From assembly GCA_016801885.1 (NCBI GenBank), contig CM028888.1, positions 549,501 through 613,500 of the forward strand: a stretch of 64,000 bases of DNA, in the 5' to 3' direction. The translations under genes and the position numbers were made by a program. This stretch comes from Toxotes chatareus (Eukaryota > Chordata > Actinopteri > Toxotidae). This document shows positions 44,907-59,900 of the stretch, in pieces. Each line of letters starts with the position of its first letter. Positions within the stretch are counted from its first letter, which is position 1. Below the pieces are notes generated by a model that was not told the DNA's origin, did no database searches, and saw only the letters and a list, made by a program, of their open reading frames with translations.

Positions 44907-47900
44907 AACCTCAAAATGTCATAAAACGCCATAGTAGTATAGGGTTTTTTTCAGGTAAAAAGTCAAAATTTTTTTCAAAAAAGTCAAAATTTTTTGACCT
45001 CAAAATGTCATAAAAAACGTCATAGTATAGTAAGGCGTCAAAATCGGACAAAAAAGTCAAAAATTTTTTGACCTCAAAATGTCATAAAAAACGTCATAGT
45101 ATAGTAGTAAGGCCAAAATCGGACAAAAAAAAGTCAAAAAATTTTTTGACCTCAAAATGTCATAAAAAACGCCATAGTATAGTAAGGCCAAAACGACAAA
45201 AAAGTCAAAAATTTTTTTTGACCTCAAAATGTCATAAAAAACGTCATAGTATAGTATGGCGTTTTTTCGGCCAAAAAGTCAAAAATTTTTTTTTGACCTC
45301 AAAATGTCATAAAAAAACGTCATAGTATAGTATGGCGTTTTTTTCGCCAAAAAGTCAAAAAAAATTTTTTGACCTCAAAATGTCATAAAAACGCCATAGT
45401 ATAGTATAGTAAGGCCAAAATCGGAAAAAAAAGTCAAAAATTTTTTTGACCTCAAAATGTCATAAAAAACGCCATAGTATAGTATGGCTTTTTTTCGGCA
45501 AAAAGTCAAAATTTTTTTTGACCTCAAAATGTCATAAAAAAATCATAGTATAGCGCCAAAATCGCCAAAAAAGTGTTTTTTCGGCAAAAAAAAGTCATAA
45601 AAAATTTTTGACCTCAAAAAAATGTCTCAAAAAAACGCATAGTATAGTAAGGCGTCAAAATCGGACAAAAAAGTCAAAAATTTTTTGACCTCAAAATGTC
45701 ATAAAAACGCGATAGTATAGTAGTGGCGCTTTTTTTTCGACAAAAAAGTCAAAAAATTTTTCAAATGACCTCAAAATGTCATAAAAAACGTCATAGTATA
45801 GTAAGGCGTCAAAATCGGACAAAAAAGTCAAAAAATTTTTTGACCTCAAAATGTCATAAAAAACGTCATAGTATAGTAAGGCGCTTTTTTTCGCCAAAAA
45901 AGTCAAATTTTTTTTTTGACCTCAAAATGTCATAAAAAAACGCATAGTATAGTAAGCGCCAAAATCGACAAAAAAGTCAAAAATTTTTTTTGACTCAAAA
46001 TGTCATAAAAAACATCATATATATATATGGCGTTTTTCGGCCAAAAAAAGTCAAATTTTTTTTTCAAAATGTCATAAAAAATGTCATAAAAAACAAAATA
46101 GTAAAAAGTATAGTAAGTCAAAATGGCATCAAATGTCGAAAAAAAAAGTCGGTCAAAAAAATTTTTTTTGACCTCAAAATGTCATAAAAAACGCCATAGT
46201 ATAGTATATTTTTTTTTTTCGGCAAAAAAAGTCAAAAAATTTTTTGACCTCAAAATGTCAAAAAAAAAACGCCATATAGTATAGTAAGGGCCAAAATCGG
46301 ACAAAAAAGTCAAAAATTTTTTGACCTCAAAATGTCAAAAAACGCCATATATATAGTAGTATATGCAAAATCGACAAAAAAAAGTCAAAATTTTTTTTGA
46401 CCTCAAAATGTCATAAAAAACGTCATAGTATATAGTAGGGTCAAAATCGAAAAAAAGTCAAATTTTTTTTTTTGACCTCAAAATGTCATGTCAAAAAACG
46501 CATATAGTATAGTATGGTTTTTTTCGAAAAAAAGTCAAAAATTTTTTGACCTCAAAATGTCATAAAAAACGTCATAGTATAGTATGCGCCAAAATCGGCC
46601 AAAAAAGTCAAAATTTTTTTTGTCATAAAAAAACCTCATAAAATGTCAAAAAGTCAAAAAATTTTTTTGACCTCAAATGTCAATAGTATAGTAAGGCCAA
46701 AATCGACAAAAAAGTCATTTTTTTTTTTGACTCAAAATGTCATAAAAAAACATATAGTATAGTATGGCGTTTTTTCGGAAAAAGTCAAAATTTTTTTTGA
46801 CCTCAAAATGTCATGACATAGTATAGTATATGTCAAAATAAAAAAAAAAAGTCAAAACGTTTTTGACCTCAAAATGTCATAAAAACGCCATAGTATAGTA
46901 TGCGTCAAATCGACAAAAAAAGTCAAAATTTTTTTTGACCTCAAAATGTCAAAAAAAAACATATATAGTATAGTATGGCGTTTTTTTCGACAAAAAAAGT
47001 CAAAAAATTTTTTGACCTCAAAATGTCAAAAAAACGTCATAGTATAGTATAAGGCGTTTTTTCGACAAAAAAAAGTCAAATTTTTTTTTGACCTCAAAAT
47101 GTCATAAAAAACGTCATAGTATAGTAGGCGTTTTTTTTCGGCAAAAAAGTCAAAAATTTTTTTTGACCTCAAAATGTCATAAAAAACGCTATATATAGTA
47201 GTAAGGCGTCAAAAAAATCGGCCAAAAAGTCAAAAATTTTTTTGACCTCAAAATGTCATAAAAAACGTATATAGTATAGTAGTAAGGTTTTTTTTCGGAC
47301 AAAAAAGTCAAAAATTTTTTGACCTCAAATGTCATAAAAACGCCATAGTATAGTAAGGCGTTTTTTCGGACAAAAAAGTCAAAATTTTTTTTGACCTCAA
47401 AATGTCAAAAAAACGCATAGTATAGTATAGTATATTTTATCAAAAAAAAAAGTCAAAAATTTTTTGACTCAAATGTCAGTCAAAAACGTCATTTTTGACA
47501 AAAAAAAAAAAATGTCAAAAAAAATGTCATAAGTAAGTATAGTAGGCGCCAAAATCGCCGCCAAAAAAGTCAAAAATTTTTTTTTGACTCAAAATGTCAT
47601 AAAAAACATCATAGTATAGTATGGCAAAAAATCGCAAAAAAAGTCAAAAAAAATTTTTTGACCTCAAAATGTCATCATAAAAAAACGTATATAGTATAGT
47701 ATGGCGTTTTTTTCGGCAAAAAGTTTTTTTTTTTTGACCTCAAAATGTCATAAAAAACGTCATAGTATAGTAAGTATGCAAAAATCGGAAAAAAAAGTCA
47801 AAATTTTTTTTGACCTCAAAATGTCAAAAACGCCATAGTATAGTATAGTAGTATTTTTTTTTCGCCAAAAAAGTCAAAAATTTTTTTTTTGACCTCAAAA

Positions 47901-50900
47901 TGTCATAAAAAACGTCATAGTATAGTAGGCGTTGGCAAAAAGTCAAAAAGTCAAAAATTTTTTGACCTCAAAATGTCAAAAAAAAAAACGTCATAGTATA
48001 GTATATTTCAAAATCGTCAAAAAAAGTCAAAAAATTTTTTTGACCTCAAAATGTCATAAAAAAACGTATAGTATAGTAAGGCTTTTTTTTCGGCAAAAAA
48101 GTCAAAGTTTTTTTTTGACCTCAAATGTGTCAAAAAACGTCATAGTATAGTAAGGCGTCAAAATCGGACAAAAAAGTCAAAAATTTTTTTGACTCAAAAA
48201 TGTCATAAAAAAATATTTTTGACCTCAAAAAGTCAAAAAAAAAAAATGTCATAAAATAGTAATGTCAAAATCGACAAAAAAGTCAAAATTTTTTTGACTC
48301 AAAATGTCATAAAAAACGTCATAGTATAGTAAAAATATTTTTTTTCGGAAAAAAAAAAATTTTTTTTTGACCTCAAAATGTCAAAAAAATATAGTATAGT
48401 ATAGTAAGGCGTCAAAATCGACAAAAAAGTCAAAAAATTTTTTGACTCAAAATGTCATAAAAAAACGCATAGTATAGTAAGGCGCTTTTTCAAAAAAAAG
48501 TCAAAAATTTTTTGACCTCAAAATCATATATAAATTTAAAAAACCTCAAAAAGTCATTTTTTTGAAAATGTCATAAAAAAGTCATAGTAGTAAGTATGTT
48601 TTTTTCGGCCAAAAAAGTCAAAAATTTTTTTTGACCTCAAAATGTCATAAAAACGCCATATAGTATAGTAAGTATTTTTTTTTCGCCAAAAAAGTCAAAA
48701 AAATTTTTTGACCTCAAAATGTCAAAAAAAACGTCATAGTATAGTAAGGCATCAAAATCGCAAAAAAAGTCAAAATGTTTTTTTTTGACCTCAAAATGTC
48801 ATAAAAAACGTATAGTATAGTATGTTTTTTTTTTTCGAAAAAAAAAAAAAATTTTTTTTTTGACCTCAAAATGTCAAAAAAAACATATAGTATAGTAAGG
48901 CGTCAAAATCGGAAAAAAAAAAAAAAATTTTTTTTGACCTCAAAATGTCATAAAAAACGTCATAGTATAGTATAGTAAGCGCAAAATTCGGAAAAAAAAA
49001 AAAAAATTTTTTGACCTCAAAATGTCATAAAAAACGCCATAGTATAGTATATTTTTTTTTCGGCAAAAAGTCAAAATTTTTTGACCTCAAAATGTCATCA
49101 TAAAAAACTATATAGTATAGTAAGGGCCAAAATCAAAAAGTCAAAAAAAAGTCAAATTTTTTTTTTGACCTCAAAAATGTCAAAAAAAACGCTCATATAT
49201 ATATAAATTTTTTCGGACCAAAAAAAGTCAAAATTTTTTTGAAAAAATGTCATAAAAACGTCATAGTATAGTAAAAAATCGGACAAAAAGTCAAAATTTT
49301 TTGACCTCAAAATGTCATAAAAAACGTCATAGTATAGTACATGCAAAATCGGACAAAAAGTCAAAATTTTTTTGACTCAAAATGTCATGTCAAAAAAAAC
49401 GCCATATATAGTATAATAAAATGTCAAAATCGGCAAAAAAAAGTCAAATTTTTTTTGACCTCAAAATGTGTCAAAAACGCTATAGTATAGTAAATTTTTT
49501 TTTCCAAAAAGTCAAAAATTTTTTTGACCTCAAAATGTCATAAAAAACGCCTAGTATAGTAGCGCCAAAAAAAAAAAAAAAAAGTCAAAAAATTTTTTGA
49601 CCTCAAAATGTCATAAAAACGCATAGTATATAATATGGCGCCAAAATCAAAAGTCAAAAATTTTTTGACCTCAAAATGTCATAAAAAACGTCATAGTATA
49701 GTAGCGGCAAAATCGACCAAAAAAGTCAAAATTTTTTTTTGACCTCAAAAATGTCATAAAAAAAACGTCATAGTATAGTACGCCAAAATCGGCAAAAAGT
49801 CAAAAATTTTTTGACCTCAAAATGTCAAAAAAAACGTATAGTATAGTAAGGCGCCAAAATCGCAAAAAAGTCAAAAAATTTTTGACCTCAAAAAATGTCA
49901 AAAAAAAAAGTCATAGTAAGCGACAAAAGCGCAAAATTTTTTTGGCCAAAAAGTCAAAAAAGTTTTTTTGACCTCAAAAATGTCATAAAAAACGTCATAT
50001 AGTATAGTAATATTTTTTTTTCGGACAAAAAAAGTCAAAAATTTTTTGACCTCAAAATGTCAAAAAAAATAGTATAGTAGTAGTAGGCGCCAAAATCGAC
50101 AAAAAAGTCAAAATTTTTTTGACCTCAAAATGTCATAAAAAAAATATATATAGTATATATATGTCAAAATCGACAAAAAAAAGTCAAGTTTTTTTTTTGA
50201 CCTCAAAATGTCATAAAAAACGTCATAGTATAGTAGGTCAAAATCGGACAAAAAAGTCAAATTTTTTTTTTTGACCTCAAAATGTCATAAAAAACGCCAT
50301 AGTATAGTATAAATCGGCAAAAAGTCAAATTTTTTTGACAAAAAAGTAAAAAATTTTTGACCTCAAAATGTCAAAAAAAAAACGCTATAGTATAGTAAGC
50401 GCTTTTTTCAAAATCAAAAAAGTCAAAAATTTTTTTTGACCTCAAATGTCATAAAAAACGCATCATAGTATAGTAATTTTGCCAAAATCGGACAAAAAAA
50501 AGTCAAAATTTTTTGACCTCAAAATGTCATAAAAAACATCATAGTATAGTAGTTCGGCAAAAAAAGTCAAAATTTTTTTTGACCTCAAAAAAAGTCAAAA
50601 AAATTTTGACCTCGCAAAAATGTCAAAATGTCATGTCATAAATAGTATAGTATAATGCAAAATCGGCCAAAAAAAGTCAAAAAATTTTTGACCTCAAAAT
50701 GTCAAAAAAAATAGTATAGTAGTAAGGTCGCCACAAAAGTCAAAAATCAAAAAAAAGTCAAAAATTTTTTTGACCTCAAAATGTCATAAAAACGCATAGT
50801 ATAGTATAGTAAAGGCTGCCAAAATCGGACAAAAAAGTCAATTTTTTTGACCAAAATGTCATAAAAAAGTATATAGTAGTGCAAAATCGGACAAAAAAGT

Positions 50901-53900
50901 CAAAATTTTTTTGACCTCAAAATGTCATAAAACGTATAGTATAGTATATGTTTTTCGGCAAAAAAGTCAAAAATTTTTTTGACCTCAAAAATGTCAAAAA
51001 AACATCATAGTATAGTATGGCGTCAAAAATCGACAAAAAAGTCAAAATTTTTTTTTGACCTCAAAATGTCATAAAAAAATAGTATAGTATAAAAATGCAA
51101 AAAAGTCGCCCTCAAAAAAAAAGTCAAAAAAATTTTTTTGACCTCAAAATGTCAAAAAAAACGCTATAGTATAGTAAAAAATCGGACAAAAAAGTTTTTT
51201 TTTGACCTCAAAATGTCATAAAAAACGCCATAGTATAGTATATGTTTTTTCGCCAAAAAGTCAAAAAATTTGACCAAATGTCAAAATGTCATAAAAAAAT
51301 AGTATATAGGCGTTTTTTTCGGCACAAAAAGTCAAATTTTTTTTTTGACCTCAAAATGTCATAAAAAACGTCATAGTATAGTAAGGTCAAAATCGGAAAA
51401 AAGTCAAATTTTTTTTGACCTCAAAATGTCATAAAAACGCTATAGTATAGTATAGGCTGTCAAAGCCAAAAAATCAAAAATTTTTTTGACCTCAAATGTC
51501 AAAAAAAAGTAGTATAAATTTTTTTTTTCAAAAATGTCATAAAAATATATATAGTATGGCATTCAAAATCGACAAAAAAGTCAAAATTTTTTTTTTTGAC
51601 CTCAAAATGTCAAAAAAAACGTATAGTATAGTAAAAATCAAAAAGTCAAAATTTTTGACCAAAAAATGTCAAAATTATTTAGTAAACCTCAAAAATGTTT
51701 TGAAAAATATCATAGTATAGTAAGGTTTTTTTCGGCAAAAAAGTCAAAAATTTTTTTGACCTCAAAATGTCATAAAAACGCATATAGTATAGTAGTAGGC
51801 GCCAAAATCGACAAAAAAGTCAAAATTTTTTTTTGACCTCAAAATCATAAAAACGCCATAGTAGTATAAAATCGCCAAAAGTCAAAGTTTTTTTTGACTC
51901 AAAATGTCATAAAAAACGTCATAAAAAAAGTCAAAATCTCAAAAAAGTCAATTTTTTTGACCTCAAAATGTCATAAAAAAACGTCATAGTATAGTATGGC
52001 CAAAAAAGGCAAAAAAGTCAAAAAATTTTTTTGACCTCAAAATGTCATAAAAAAGTATATAGTAGTAGGCGCCAAAATCGCCAAAAAAGTTTTTTTTTGA
52101 CCTCAAAATGTCATAAAAACGCATATAGTATAGTAGTAAGGCCAAAATCGAAAAAAAAGTCAAAAATTTTTTTTGACCTCAAAATGTCATAAAAAAAATA
52201 TAGTATAGTAATTTTTTTCGACAAAAAAAAAAAAATGACCTCAAATGTCATAAAAAACGCCATAGTATAGTATAAAAACGTCAAAAAAAAGTAAAATGTC
52301 AAAAAAATCGTCATAGTATATTTTTTTTTGTCAAAAAAGTCAAAATTTTTTGACCTCAAAATGTCATAAAAAAACGTATATAGTAGTAGTAGGCCAAAAA
52401 AAAGTCAAAAAATTTTTTTGACCTCAAAATGTCATAAAAACGCCATAGTATAGTAGGTATCGACACAAAAGTCAAAAAATTTTTTGACTCAAAAGTCAAA
52501 AAAATAGTATAGTAAAATGTCAAAAAAAAGTCAAAAAATTTTGACCTCAAAATGTCAAAAAAAGCAAAAAAAGTCAAAACCTCGCCAAAAATGTCAAAAA
52601 AATGTCATAGTAAGTCATAGTATAGTAAATCGCAAAAAAAGTCAAAAATTTTTTTTGACCTCAAAATGTCAAAAAAAAACGTATATATATAGTAAAAGTC
52701 AAAATCGGACAAAAAAAAAATTTTTTTTGACCTCAAAATGTCAAAAAAAATAGTCATAGTATAGTATGGCGTTTTTTCGAAAAAAAGTCAAAATTTTTTT
52801 GACCTCAAAATGTCATAAAAAAACATAGTATAGTAAAGCGCCAAAATCGGCCAAAAAGTCAAAATTTTTTTGACCTCAAAATGTCATAAAAAACGTCATA
52901 GTATAGTATGGCGCCAAAATCGACAAAAAAGTCAAAAATTTTTTTTGACCTCAAAATGTCAAAAAAAAAAATATATAGTATAGTAAGCGCCAAAAAAAAA
53001 AAAAAAAGTCAAAATTTTTTGACCTCAAAATGTCAAAAAAACGCTATAGTATAGTAGTAGGTTCAAAATCGCAAAAGTCAAAAATTTTTTTTGACCTCAA
53101 ATGTCAAAAAAACGTCATAGTATAGTATGCGTTTTTTTCGGCCAAAAAAGTCAAAAATTTTTTTTTGACCTCAAAATGTCATAAAAAACTATAGTATAGT
53201 ATATAGTATCGCCAAAAAGTTTTTTTTTTTTGACAAAAAGTCAAAAAATTTTTTGACCTCAAAATGTCAAAAAGTCAAAAAAAACATATAGTATAGTATG
53301 TTTTTTCGCCAAAAAAGTCAATTTTTTTTTTTCAACCTCAAATGTCATAAAAAAACGCCATAGTATAGTCAAAAAAAAAAACGTCAAAAAAGTCAAAAAT
53401 TTTTTGACCTCAAAATGTCATAAAAAACGTCATATAGTATAGTAAATTTCAAAATCAAAAAAAAGTCAAAAATTTTTTTTGACCTCAAAATGTCATAAAA
53501 AACGTCATAGTATAGTATAAAATCGCCAAAAAAGTCAAAATTTTTTTTTTCATAAAAAAGTCATAGTATAGTAAAAATTTTTTTGACCTCAAAATGTCAT
53601 AAAAAACGCTATAGTATAGTATCAAAATCGACAAAAAGTCAAAAAAGTCAAAAAATTTTTTGACCTCAAAATGTCAAAAAAAAGTAGTATAGTAAAAAAT
53701 CGCCAAAAAAGTCAAAAAAAACCTCAAATGTCATAAAAAACGCCATAGTATAGTAGTATTTTCAAAAAAAGTCAAAAAAAGTTTTTGAAAAAAATGTCAT
53801 AAAAACGTCATATAATATATTTTTGCAAAAAAAAAGTCAAAATTTTTTTTGACCTCAAAATGTCATAAAAAACGCTATAGTATAGTATAAGGGCCAAAAT

Positions 53901-56900
53901 CGGACAAAAAAGTCAAAATTTTTTTGACCTCAAAATGTCATAAAAACGCTATAGTATAGTAGCGCGCAAAATCGGACAAAAAAAGTCAAAAAATTTTTGA
54001 CCTCAAAATGTCATAAAAAAATCATAGTATAGTAAGCGCAAAATCGACAAAAAAGTCAAAATTTTTTTGACCAAAAAATGTCATAAAAAACGTCATAGTA
54101 TAAAAATGTTTTTTTCGACAAAAAAGTCAAAAAATTTTTTGACCTCAAAATGTCATAAAAAAATAGTAAGGCAAAAAAAAAAAAAAAGTCAAATTTTTTT
54201 TGACCTCAAAATGTCAAAAAACGCCATAGTATAGTAAGCCTTTTTTCGAAAAAAGTCAAAATTTTTTTTTGACCTCAAAATGTCATAAAAAACGCCATAT
54301 AGTATAGTATAGGCGCCAAAATCGAAAAAAAAGTCATTTTTTTTTTTGACTCAAAATGTCATAAAAAAAACGCTATATATATAGTAAGCGTTTTTTTCGC
54401 CAAAAAAAGTCAAAATTTTTTTGACCTCAAAATGTCAAAAAAAAACGTCATAGTATAGTAAGGCTTTTTTTTTGCTCAAAAAAAAAAAAAAAATTTTTCA
54501 AAATCAAAAAAAGTCAAAATGTCAAATGTCAAAAAAACGCCATAGTATAGTAAGTATGCCAAAATCGGAAAAAAAAAAAGTCAAAAAATTTTTTTGACCT
54601 CAAAATGTCATAAAAAAATCATAGTATAGTATGGCGTTTTTTTCGAAAAAAGTCAAATTTTTGACCTCAAAAATGTCATAAAAAATATAGTATAGTATGC
54701 CAAAACCTCAAAAAAGTCAAAAATTTTTTGAAAAAATGTCATAAAAACGTATATAGTATAGCAAAAAGTCAAATTTTTTTTTGACCTCAAAATGTCATAA
54801 AAAATCGGACAAAAAAGTCAAAATTTTTTTTGACCTCAAAATGTCAAAAAAACGCTATAGTATAGTATGCATGAAAAAACAAGTCAAAAATTTTTTTTTT
54901 TTTCAAATGTCATAAAAATGTCATAAAAACGTCATAGTATAAAAGTCAAAATTTTTTTGACCTCAAATGTCATAAAAAACGTCAAAAAGTCAAAAAATTT
55001 TTTTGACCTCAAAATGTCAAAAAAAACGTCATAGTATAAAAAATCGACAAAAAAGTCAAAAATTTTTTTTGACCTCAAAATGTCATAAAAAATAGTATAG
55101 TTTTTGTTTGCTCAAAAAAAAAGTCAAAAATTTTTTTGAAAAAATGTCATAAAAAAGTATATATAAATGGCAAAAAATGCCAAAAAGTCAAAATTTTTTT
55201 TGACCTCAAAATGTCAAAAAACGTCATCATATATAGTAGTAAATGCAAAATCGCCAAAAAGTCAAAAAATTTTTTGACCTCAAAAAATGTCATAAAAAAC
55301 GTCATAGTATAGTAAGGCGCAAAATCGACAAAACAAAAAGTTTTTTTTTTGACCTCAAATGTCATAAAAAAACGCTATAGTATAGTAAGGCCAAAAAATC
55401 GGACAAAAAAGTCAAAAAATTTTTTTGACAAAAAATGTCATAAAAAACGTCATATAGTATAGTATTTTTTTCGCCAAAAAGTCAAAATTTTTTGACCAAA
55501 ATGTCATAAAAAGTCATAGTATAGTATAGCCAAAAATCGCCAAAAAAGTCAAAAATTTTTTTGACCTCAAAATGTCATAAAAAAGTATATAGTATAGTAT
55601 AGTATGGCCGTCAAAAGTCAAAAATTTTTGACCTCAAAAAAAAGTCATAGTATAGTTTGGCTGCAAAAGTCAAAAAAAAGTCACGCAAAACTCAAAAATA
55701 TATAAAAATATAAAAAATCCAAAAAAAGTCAAAATTTTTTTGACCTCAAAATGTGTCAAAACGCTATATAGTATAGTAAATGTCAAAATCGGCAAAAAAA
55801 AGTCAAAATTTTTTTTTTGACCTCAAATGTCATAAAAAACGCATATAGTATAGTAAAGTTCAAAATCGACAAAAAAGTCAAAATTTTTTTTTGACTCAAA
55901 ATGTCATAAAAAGTATATATATATAGTATTTTTTTTTTCGAAAAAAGTCAAAAAAAATTTTTTGACCTCAAAATGTCATAAAAAAAATAGTATAGTATAG
56001 TAAGGCGTCAAAATCGCCAAAAAAGTTTTTTTTTTTTTGACCTCAAAATGTCATAAAAAAAAATAGTATAGTATAGTATGCAAAATCGGGCAAAAGTCAA
56101 AATTTTTTTGACCTCAAAATGTCATAAAAAACGTCATAGTAAAAGTCAAAATTTTTTTTGACCTCAAAATGTCATAAAAAACGTCATAGTATAGTATGGC
56201 GCCAAAAAATGCAAAAGTCAAATTTTTTTTTGACAAAAAATGTCATAAAAACGTATAGTATTAGTATATGCCAAATCGCAAAAAGTCAAATTTTTTTTTG
56301 ACCTCAAAATGTCAAAAAACGCCATAGTATAGTAAAAAGGCAAAAAAAAATTTTTTTTTTGACCTCAAAATGTCAAAAAACGTATAGTATAGTAAGCAAA
56401 TGTTTTTTTTCGGACAAAAAAGTCAAATTTTTTTTTGACCTCAAAATGTCAAAAAATCATCATAGTATAGTATGGTGCTTTTTTTTTTTGTCAAAAAAAA
56501 AAAGTCAAAAATTTTTTTGACCTCAAAATGTCATAAAAAAAGTCATAGTATAGTAAGGTAGGCAAAAAAAAACAAAAAGTCAAAAATTTTTTTGACCTCA
56601 AAATGTCAAAAAAATAGTATAGTATAGTATGCAAAATACAAAAAAAAAGTTTTTTTTTTGACCTCAAAATGTCAAAAAAACGTATATAGTATAGTTTTTT
56701 CGGCCAAAAAAAGTTTTTTTTTGACCTCAAAATGTCATAAAAAACGTCATAGTATAGTATTTTTTGACAAAAAAGTCAAAATTTTTTTGACCAAAAAATG
56801 TAAAAGTATAGTATAGTATTTCAAAATCGACAAAAAAGTTTTTTTTTTGACCTCAAAATGTCAAAAAACGTCATAGTATAGTAAGGCCAAAATTTTTCAA

Positions 56901-59900
56901 AAAAAAGTCAAAAATTTTTTTGACCTCAAAATGTCATAAAAACGTCATCATAGTATAGTAAGCGTCAAAATCGGAAAAAAAAGTCAAAAATTTTTTTGAC
57001 CAAAAATGTCAAAAAAAACGCCATAGTATAGTATAGTAAATCAAAAAGTCAAAATTTTTTTGACCAAAATGTCAAAAAGGAAAAAAAAATTTTTTTTTGA
57101 CCTCAAAATGTCAAAAAAAAAACGCCATAGTATAGTATATGCAAAATCGGACAAAAAAAGTCAAAATTTTTTTTGACCTCAAAATGTCATCAAAAAAAAA
57201 TATATAGTATAGTAAGCGTTTTTTTCGAAAAAAAAGTCAACCTTTTTTTTGACCTCAAAATGTCAAAAAAAAATATAGTATAGTAAAATTTTCAAAATCG
57301 GAAAAAGTCAAAATTTTTTTTGACCTCAAAATGTCATATAAAAAACATAGTATAGTATAGTAAGGCGCCAAATCGGCAAAAAGTCAAAAAAAATTTTTTG
57401 ACCTCAAAATGTCATAAAAAAAACGCCATAGTATAGTATGCATTTTTTTCGCCAAAAAAAGTCAAATTTTTTTTGACCTCAAAATGTCATAAAAAAACGC
57501 CATAGTATAGTATAATTTTTTTTCGGACAAAAAAGTCAAAAATTTTTTTGACCTCAAAATGTCAAAAAAACATAGTATAGTAGGCCAAAATCGACAAAAA
57601 AGTCAAAAATTTTTTTTTTGACCTCAAAATGTCAAAAAACGTCATAGTAAAAGTCAAAAAAGTTTTTTCAAACCATAAAAATGTCATAAAAACGTCATAG
57701 TATAAAAAAAAAAAAAAAGTCAAAAAATTTTTTGACCTCAAAATGTCAAAAAAGTATATAGTATAGTAAGGTTTTTTTCGGACAAAAAAGTCAAAATTTT
57801 TTTGACCTCAAAATGTCAAAAAAACAGTATATAGTATAGTAAGGCGCCTTTTTCGAAAAAAGTCAAATTTTTTTTGACCTCAAATGTCATAAAAAACGTC
57901 ATAGTATAGTAGGCCAAAATCGAAAAAAAAGTCAAAATTTTTTTTGACCTCAAAATGTCATAAAAAACATCATAGTATAGTAAGGCCAAAATCGGACAAA
58001 AAAGTCAGTTTTTTTTTGACCTCAAAATGTCAAAAAAAACATATAGTATAGTATGGCGCTTTTTTTTCAAAAAGTCAAAAAAAGTCAAAAAATTTTTTGA
58101 CCTCAAAATGTCAAAAAAAAATTTTCATAGTATATAAAAAACGTCAAAATAAAAACAAAAAAAGTCAAAAATTTTTTGACCTCAAAATGTCAAAAAAACA
58201 TATATATAAAAGCGCGCAAAATCGACAAAAAAAGTTTTTTTTTTGACCTCAAAATGTCAAAAAAAAACATCATAGTATAGTAAGTTTTTTTTTCAAAAAA
58301 AAATTTTTTTTTTGACCTCAAAATGTCAAAAAAAAAACGCTATAGTATAGTAGCCAAAATCGGACAAAAAAAGTCGAAAATTTTTTTTTTTCAAAACCTA
58401 AAAATGTCATATAAAAAACGTCATAGTATAGTAGTAGGCGTTTTTTTTTTCAAAAAAGTCAAAAATTTTTTTAAAACCTCAAAATGTCATAAAAAACGCC
58501 ATAGTATAGTATATGCCAAAATCGGAAAAAAAGTCAAAAATTTTTTTTGACCTCAAATGTCATAAAAAACGCCATAGTATAGTAAGTATGTTTTTTCGCA
58601 AAAAAAGTCAAAATTTTTTTTTGACCTCAAAATGTCATAAAAAAAACGTATAGTATAGTAGTAAGGCAAAAAAAAGTCAAAAATTTTTGAAAAAGTCATA
58701 AATTTTTTTTGACCTCAAAATGTCATAAAAATTTATAGTATAGTATAGGCGTTTTTTCGCAAAAAAGTCAAAATTTTTTTTTGACCTCAAAATGTCATAA
58801 AAAACGTCATAGTATAGTATAAAATCGGCAAAAAGTCAAAAATTTTTTTGGACCAAAATGTCATAAAAAAAAAGTATAAAAAATTTTTTTTGACTCAAAA
58901 TGTCAAAAAAAAATGTCATAAAAAAAAGTATAGTAAGTATAGTATATGTTTTTTCGGCAAAAAAGTCAAAATTTTTTTGACCTCAAAATGTCATAAAAAA
59001 CGTATAGTATAGTCAAAATGTCAAAAAAAAATTTTTGACCTCAAAATGTCATAAAAACATCATAAATCAAAAAAAAAGTCAAAATTTTTTTGACCTCAAA
59101 ATGTCATAAAAAACGTCATAGTATAGTATAGCAAAAAAATCGGACAAAAAAAGTCAAAAAATTTTTTTTGACCTCAAAATGTCATAAAAAAAACGCCAGT
59201 ATAAACACAAAAAGTCAAAAATTTTTGAAAAAAGTCAAAAAAATATTTTTGACCTCAAAATGTCAAAAAAAAAAAACGCATAGTATAAAATAAAAGAAAA
59301 AAAAAAAATTTTTTTGACCTCAAAATGTCATAAAAAACGTCATAGTATAGTAAGGCAAAATCAAAATCGACAAAAAAGTCAAAAATTTTTTTTGACCTCA
59401 AAATGTCATGCAAAAAAACGTCATAGTATATATGGTGCCAAAATCGGACAAAAAAGTCAAAAAATTTTTTGACCTCAAAATGTCATAAAAACGCCATAGT
59501 ATAGTATGTTTCAAAAAAAAGTCAAAATTTTTTTGACCTCAAATGTCAAAAAAAACGCCATAGTATAGTATGGGCCAAAATCGACAAAAAAGTCAAAAAT
59601 TTTTTGACCTCAAAATGTCATAAAAAAACATCATAGTAGTAGTATGCGCCAAAATCGACAAAAAGTCAAAAATTTTTGACCTCAAATGTCATAAAAAACG
59701 TCATAGTAAAAAAAAATCGCCAAAATAGTATAGTATAGTAACAAAATGTCATTTTTCGCAAAAAAGTCAAAATTTTTTTTTTGACCTCAAAATGTCAAAA
59801 AACGTCATAGTATAGTAAGGCGTCAAAATCGCACAAAAAGTCAAAATTTTTTTTGACCTCAAAATGTCATAAAAACGCCATAGTATAGTAGTAAGCAAAA

